DNA from: an uncultured Clostridia bacterium | GTDB lineage: Bacteria > Bacillota > Clostridia > Oscillospirales > Acutalibacteraceae | Length of the DNA: 64,000 nucleotides | Assembly (NCBI GenBank): GCA_937876375.1 | Contig: CALEHY010000002.1 | Coordinates: forward strand, 92,173-156,172 | Direction: 5' to 3' | Part shown: one piece after another, positions 60,379 to 64,000 of the stretch | Numbering within the stretch: the stretch's first letter is position 1 | Layout of the letters: each line of letters opens with the position of its first letter | Position numbers and translations under genes: made by a program | Notes under the pieces: model-generated | The model's database searches: none | The model's input: only the letters and a program-made list of their open reading frames with translations | Told to the model about the DNA's origin: nothing

Positions 60379-63300
60379 TTATTTCTTTGTAGTAACTGTC
60401 TTGCTACCACTCCAAGCAGAATAGTATTTTGTTCCGCTTACTGTTTTGTATGTTCTGATACGAACATAATACTTTTTACCACCAGTTAGACCTGTAATCT
60501 TCTTTGATACAGTTGAATTGCTTGTAACAGTATAGCTCTTTGTATTCTTTGTAAAGCCACTATCTGTTGCAATTTGGATTTGGTAGCCAGTAGTCTGTGT
60601 AGCCTGCTTCTTCCACTTAACTGTGAAGCCCTTGCTTGCTGCAGTAAGTGATGAAATTGTAGTTGACTTTGGAACGATTGAAAAGCTGAGTGACTTTGTG
60701 CCTGAATAATTACCCTTGAATGTAATTTTGTAGGTGTATCTGCCAACATTCTTTCTGCCACTTGGGATTGAAACTGTATAATCAGTACCCTTAACAAGTG
60801 CCTTGCCACCTGAATCCATAACAGTTAATGTTGGAGATTTAGCAGAGCCACTATAAGTATATTTTGATGATGAAAGCTTTACAGTTGATACCTTTTTAAT
60901 AATTACTGTGGATTTTGTGTAGCCACATACAGAACACTTTGTTACCTTCTTGCCATCAGCTGTTGTAGTAGCTTTTGTAACAGTTGTTGTGAAGGTGTGT
61001 GCTGCAGTATCTTTCTTTGCGCCACAGCTACAAGCGTGCCAATGGTTTGTTGCATCCTTTGACCAAGAAGTTGAATAGTTATGCTTGCCTGTTGACTTAA
61101 TTACCTCGCCACCAGTTACTGCATTACAGTTTCCACATTTTACAATTGCTGTTTTACCATCTGCATTACAGGTTGGTTTAACCTCTGGAGCTAATTGAAC
61201 AGAATAGTAATGCTCGCCTGTTGGAGCAATAGGCTTTCTGCCAGAAAGAACAGTATCACATCTTGAGCAAACCTCACCAGCTGTTTTACCTTCATCAACA
61301 CAGGTTGCAGGGATTTCGTATGCAGTAGATGCTTGGTGTCCCTTTGCAGGAATAACCATTGTCTTTGTTGACTTACAATCTGTATCTGTACACTTGAATG
61401 TAATTGAGCCAGCCTCTGTGCAGGTTGCTTGCTTTGTTATTGTGCCACCATCATAGTTATGTCCCTCTGCTGAGGTGTATGTAGCATTTACTCTACAACC
61501 ATATTCTCCATAATATGAATCTGTGATTACAGCAACATTTTTGTTAGTAATAGTTAAGCTCTTAGCATAAGTACGATTTACATTTGAATTAACACCAAAT
61601 TCGTATTCCGTATTAGGCTCTATTACTGATTCATACATATATTGCTCTGAAACAACACCATTAGAGATGTTACTAATTGTCCAGCTTGATTCTCCAGCCT
61701 TTTTAATAAGAACAGAATAATCCTTAGCAGCTACGCCATTAACCTTAAATTGTACTTCCTTTGCAATTTCAGCATAGGTTTTGCCTGCTGAAAATTCTGC
61801 TGGCAAGGTTAAAGTTACATCTGCAGTAGTATATGGTGTGAATGAGAATACAGCTGTTAAGGTTGTGCCATCTTCACTTACTGTTTTAGATTCATTTGTG
61901 TATTGTGCAAAACAAGATGAAGCAGCTGTAGGACGAGCTATTGATTCAAAATAATAATCTTCGTTTGCTTTTAATACAACAGTTACAGTTGTTTTTGCGT
62001 TTTTGAATGTTCCTGTTGTTGAATATTTAACAGATTGAACTGTGGCATAATTATAATATTTTTCGGAACCTGAGCTCATATTTGCATAATCAAGCTTTAC
62101 AGTTGTTGGTATTGCATCGCCAACCATCGCAGTTCCAAAATCAATATATGGACGATAAATTGCAGTTCTTGTTTCTGCGACTTTACCTTCTTTTTTAAAG
62201 CCACATTCTGTGCAAGTGAATGTTATTGTTGAGCCAGAAATTGATTCTCTATAATTATGAGTGCCTTCATTAATTTTTGCCTTACAGGTTGAGCATATTT
62301 GCCAATGATTTGTTGTGTCATATCCCCAGCTTGCAGATGTGTGAGGACATTCAACATAAATGTTTGGAATTTCAAAAGATATAATTGTGTTGTTATCTAA
62401 TAATGATTTTGCCTTGTATGATTTTCCAGCATAGTTTAATACTGTATCTTTTGTGAATTTATGCTCATCATCAGCAAAAAGCGTAACTGTACAATCATAG
62501 TTACCATAGGTTGCTTTTGTACTTGATGATAAAACCTTACCGTCTTTGCTATAAACAAATGTTGTATCAATAAGACCTTTAGTTGAGGCAAAAGTCAATG
62601 GTCCATTATCGTTAAGAACATTACCTGTTCTAATTGTTCCATTTAGATTTAATGTTGATATTACTGGATCAGTACAAGTATCTTTCCATTCGTAATACAC
62701 TCTATAAACTGTATCGCTTAATTTATCAACACTTGCAGTCTTTCCGTTAATAGAAAAAATAGCATCCTTTGAAAATTCGCCATAGCTTGGTAATTCACAC
62801 ATAAACACAGCAGTATATGAATTTCCACTTGTAAACTTATCTCTTTCTGGGTTCATTTGATATGTTCCGTTAATCATCCAAGCTGCAAAGGTAGTATTGA
62901 TATCCTCGTTTAAGCATTGAAAATCATAAGATGGAGTTCCACCATCAATTGGGAGATTAACTGTGATTAGTAAATTATCATATTGTTTGCAGTTTACAAA
63001 GAGTTTTGTACTGCTTGGTTGATAAACAATTGAAGCTCTTGACTTTAATATATCAAAACGGCTTTCGCTAATGTCATGTGCATAAGCATTACCACTACCA
63101 GTATTTTTAACATTTACAGAAATCTTGCCAGAAATCTTTTCTGTCTTACCACCATAAATTAAACCAACACCAAGCAATCCATAAACATCTTTATCAGATG
63201 AGGTTTCCCAATTAATGTTTACTCTTGCTGTATCACCAAGAGAAAATTCCTCAATAGCATAGTGGTTTTGGGAAATAGCAGCGTAAGCAGGTAGATTACT

Positions 63301-63750
63301 CCAAGTAGAAATATTAATTCTACCTGCATCGATACTCAATAATCCTGTACAATAAATACCTATGTATGATGAATAGATGTTTAAAGTTGCACCATCGGCG
63401 TTAATTCTCAATCCACTTGTTGAGTATATTCCGTAAAAATCTGTATTTGTATAGATATAGCTATCAGTTAAAACAATAACACTTGCATCATTACCATTAA
63501 TAGTTGTAAATGAAATTCCAGAGCCAACATATCCTTGAAGATAAACTGCTCCATTTTCAAATCTCCAGCCTTCGCCCTCCATATATTCAGTACAATCAGT
63601 TATGGTTTCACTACCAATATATAGTTCACTAATAACCTTTGATTTTTCGCCACGCTTAATGATTGCTGCAGCCGATGCAGTAATAGCAAAGGTTGGTAGC
63701 ATTGTCATAACCATAACGAGTGACAATACGATTGATAATAGTTTTTTCAT
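60379..63750 (-). CDS. Large secreted protein with CxxC repeats, Ig-like and fibronectin type III domains
   Basis: A 1123-residue exported protein. The signal peptide is MKKLLSIVLSLVMVMTML to about residue 28 (ITASAAA). Residues about 55-170 read like a beta-helical carbohydrate-binding-type domain (repeated short I/Y/N-rich strands). The middle (about 480-1000) holds beta-sandwich-like parts and Cys pairs in CSTC, CTEC, CSRC, CGNC and CSVC units with GHxx, like those of the 21.4-24.5 kb protein. An Ig-like part with KLSSSKYTYSGSAKSPTL precedes a C-terminal FN3 domain (GFTVKWKKQ, YYVRIRTYKTVSG). No sortase motif is seen. Adhesion or substrate binding is plausible; no function is claimed. Confidence 0.82.
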   Translation of the reverse strand: MKKLLSIVLSLVMVMTMLPTFAITASAAAIIKRGEKSKVISELYIGSETITDCTEYMEGEGWRFENGAVYLQGYVGSGISFTTINGNDASVIVLTDSYIYTNTDFYGIYSTSGLRINADGATLNIYSSYIGIYCTGLLSIDAGRINISTWSNLPAYAAISQNHYAIEEFSLGDTARVNINWETSSDKDVYGLLGVGLIYGGKTEKISGKISVNVKNTGSGNAYAHDISESRFDILKSRASIVYQPSSTKLFVNCKQYDNLLITVNLPIDGGTPSYDFQCLNEDINTTFAAWMINGTYQMNPERDKFTSGNSYTAVFMCELPSYGEFSKDAIFSINGKTASVDKLSDTVYRVYYEWKDTCTDPVISTLNLNGTIRTGNVLNDNGPLTFASTKGLIDTTFVYSKDGKVLSSSTKATYGNYDCTVTLFADDEHKFTKDTVLNYAGKSYKAKSLLDNNTIISFEIPNIYVECPHTSASWGYDTTNHWQICSTCKAKINEGTHNYRESISGSTITFTCTECGFKKEGKVAETRTAIYRPYIDFGTAMVGDAIPTTVKLDYANMSSGSEKYYNYATVQSVKYSTTGTFKNAKTTVTVVLKANEDYYFESIARPTAASSCFAQYTNESKTVSEDGTTLTAVFSFTPYTTADVTLTLPAEFSAGKTYAEIAKEVQFKVNGVAAKDYSVLIKKAGESSWTISNISNGVVSEQYMYESVIEPNTEYEFGVNSNVNRTYAKSLTITNKNVAVITDSYYGEYGCRVNATYTSAEGHNYDGGTITKQATCTEAGSITFKCTDTDCKSTKTMVIPAKGHQASTAYEIPATCVDEGKTAGEVCSRCDTVLSGRKPIAPTGEHYYSVQLAPEVKPTCNADGKTAIVKCGNCNAVTGGEVIKSTGKHNYSTSWSKDATNHWHACSCGAKKDTAAHTFTTTVTKATTTADGKKVTKCSVCGYTKSTVIIKKVSTVKLSSSKYTYSGSAKSPTLTVMDSGGKALVKGTDYTVSIPSGRKNVGRYTYKITFKGNYSGTKSLSFSIVPKSTTISSLTAASKGFTVKWKKQATQTTGYQIQIATDSGFTKNTKSYTVTSNSTVSKKITGLTGGKKYYVRIRTYKTVSGTKYYSAWSGSKTVTTKK

Positions 63751-63786
63751 AAATTTCCTCCTTAAATTATATATTTAATCAATTTT

Positions 63787-63815
63787 ATTATATAGGATAA
63801 AAGATATTTTGTAAA
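63787..63815 (-). promoter_or_regulatory. Putative promoter of the large secreted protein gene
   Basis: On the minus strand TTTACA (63810-63815), 17 bases, TATAAT (63787-63792), 37 bases before the start codon, which has AAGGAGG. Confidence 0.65.
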
Positions 63816-63948
63816 TAAAATAATTTATAGGCTCATTTATATGCTCTGTTTCTTTGTGCATATATTCATCATTTTTTACACATTTTTCAGCAAAAGTTGG
63901 CGTGATACCAAAATTATCTGCAATGATGTTGTTGTAACGGAATTTCGT

Positions 63949-64000
63949 AGGGTGCGGGTGTCCAGTGGACACCTCTGCGTAGCAGAAGCACCGACCGAGG
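63949..64000. repeat. GC-rich palindromic intergenic repeat running out of the window
   Basis: Two tandem hairpins: ggtgtcca-g-tggacacc (63957-63973) and tctgc-gta-gcaga (63974-63986). The segment is much richer in GC than the AT-rich gap before it. The short open frame across it is not a credible gene. The right part lies outside the window. The rest of the 250-base gap after 63750 holds the secreted-protein promoter only. Confidence 0.5.

Noticed and set aside
63775..63972. 65-codon minus-strand ORF at the right edge
   Set aside because: Covers the promoter of the secreted protein gene and a palindromic repeat; no ribosome site.

Overview
The window looks like a chromosomal segment of a low-GC, endospore-forming Clostridia bacterium, probably of the Oscillospirales/Ruminococcaceae type found in the gut. 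The support is a Gram-positive PolC replicase, a spoIIAA-spoIIAB-sigF operon, a T-box in front of valS, MEP-pathway isoprenoid genes, an oxygen-sensitive 2-hydroxyacyl-CoA dehydratase cluster, and BspA-like/dockerin-like secreted proteins. Species is not claimed.

Positions 1-21300 form one long minus-strand block. Read in the direction of transcription it runs pyrH, frr, uppS, cdsA, dxr, rseP, ispG, polC (UMP kinase, ribosome recycling, undecaprenyl and phospholipid precursors, MEP pathway, replication). A promoter with an overlapping operator-like palindrome follows, then the histidine genes hisZG (fused), hisD, hisB, hisA, hisI, hisE, and then recJ, relA/spoT, dtd, a glyoxalase-II-like hydrolase and hemZ (cut by the window edge). 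hisH and hisF are not here; hisC sits alone near 59.2 kb. PolC has no 3'-5' exonuclease domain.

Positions 21400-33200 hold a large secreted LRR/CxxC-repeat protein, an ABC exporter pair in an operon with mltG, and a three-gene 2-hydroxyacyl-CoA dehydratase cluster followed by a previously uncalled 54-residue membrane protein. Positions 33300-36100 contain an alpha/beta hydrolase, a Pr6Pr-like membrane protein, and two Nudix genes preceded by a short leader RNA that resembles the central part of 5S rRNA and ends in an intrinsic terminator. A tRNA-Thr(CGU) lies at the tail of the lgt-folD-pncC operon.

Positions 36100-53200 continue mostly on the minus strand: lgt, YfmF/YfmH peptidase pair, three small unknown proteins, a divergent phosphodiesterase and TetR regulator, lacZ, an alanine/sodium symporter, the sigma-F operon, and valS-folC under T-box control. 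Positions 53250-55570 are an isolated plus-strand phage lysis cassette (fibre-like protein, XhlA-like protein, holin, CHAP endolysin) with a 5'-truncated ORF at its left edge. The remainder carries nrdR, an EamA transporter, a TIM-barrel isomerase, an aminotransferase, hisC (divergent, with a shared -35 element), a second large secreted CxxC/FN3 protein, and a GC-rich palindromic repeat at the window end.

Most promoters proposed here have 17-nt spacers and were found by eye; none has been tested. The most unusual signals are the 5S-like leader, the exonuclease-less PolC, the lysis cassette and the shared -35 promoter pair.
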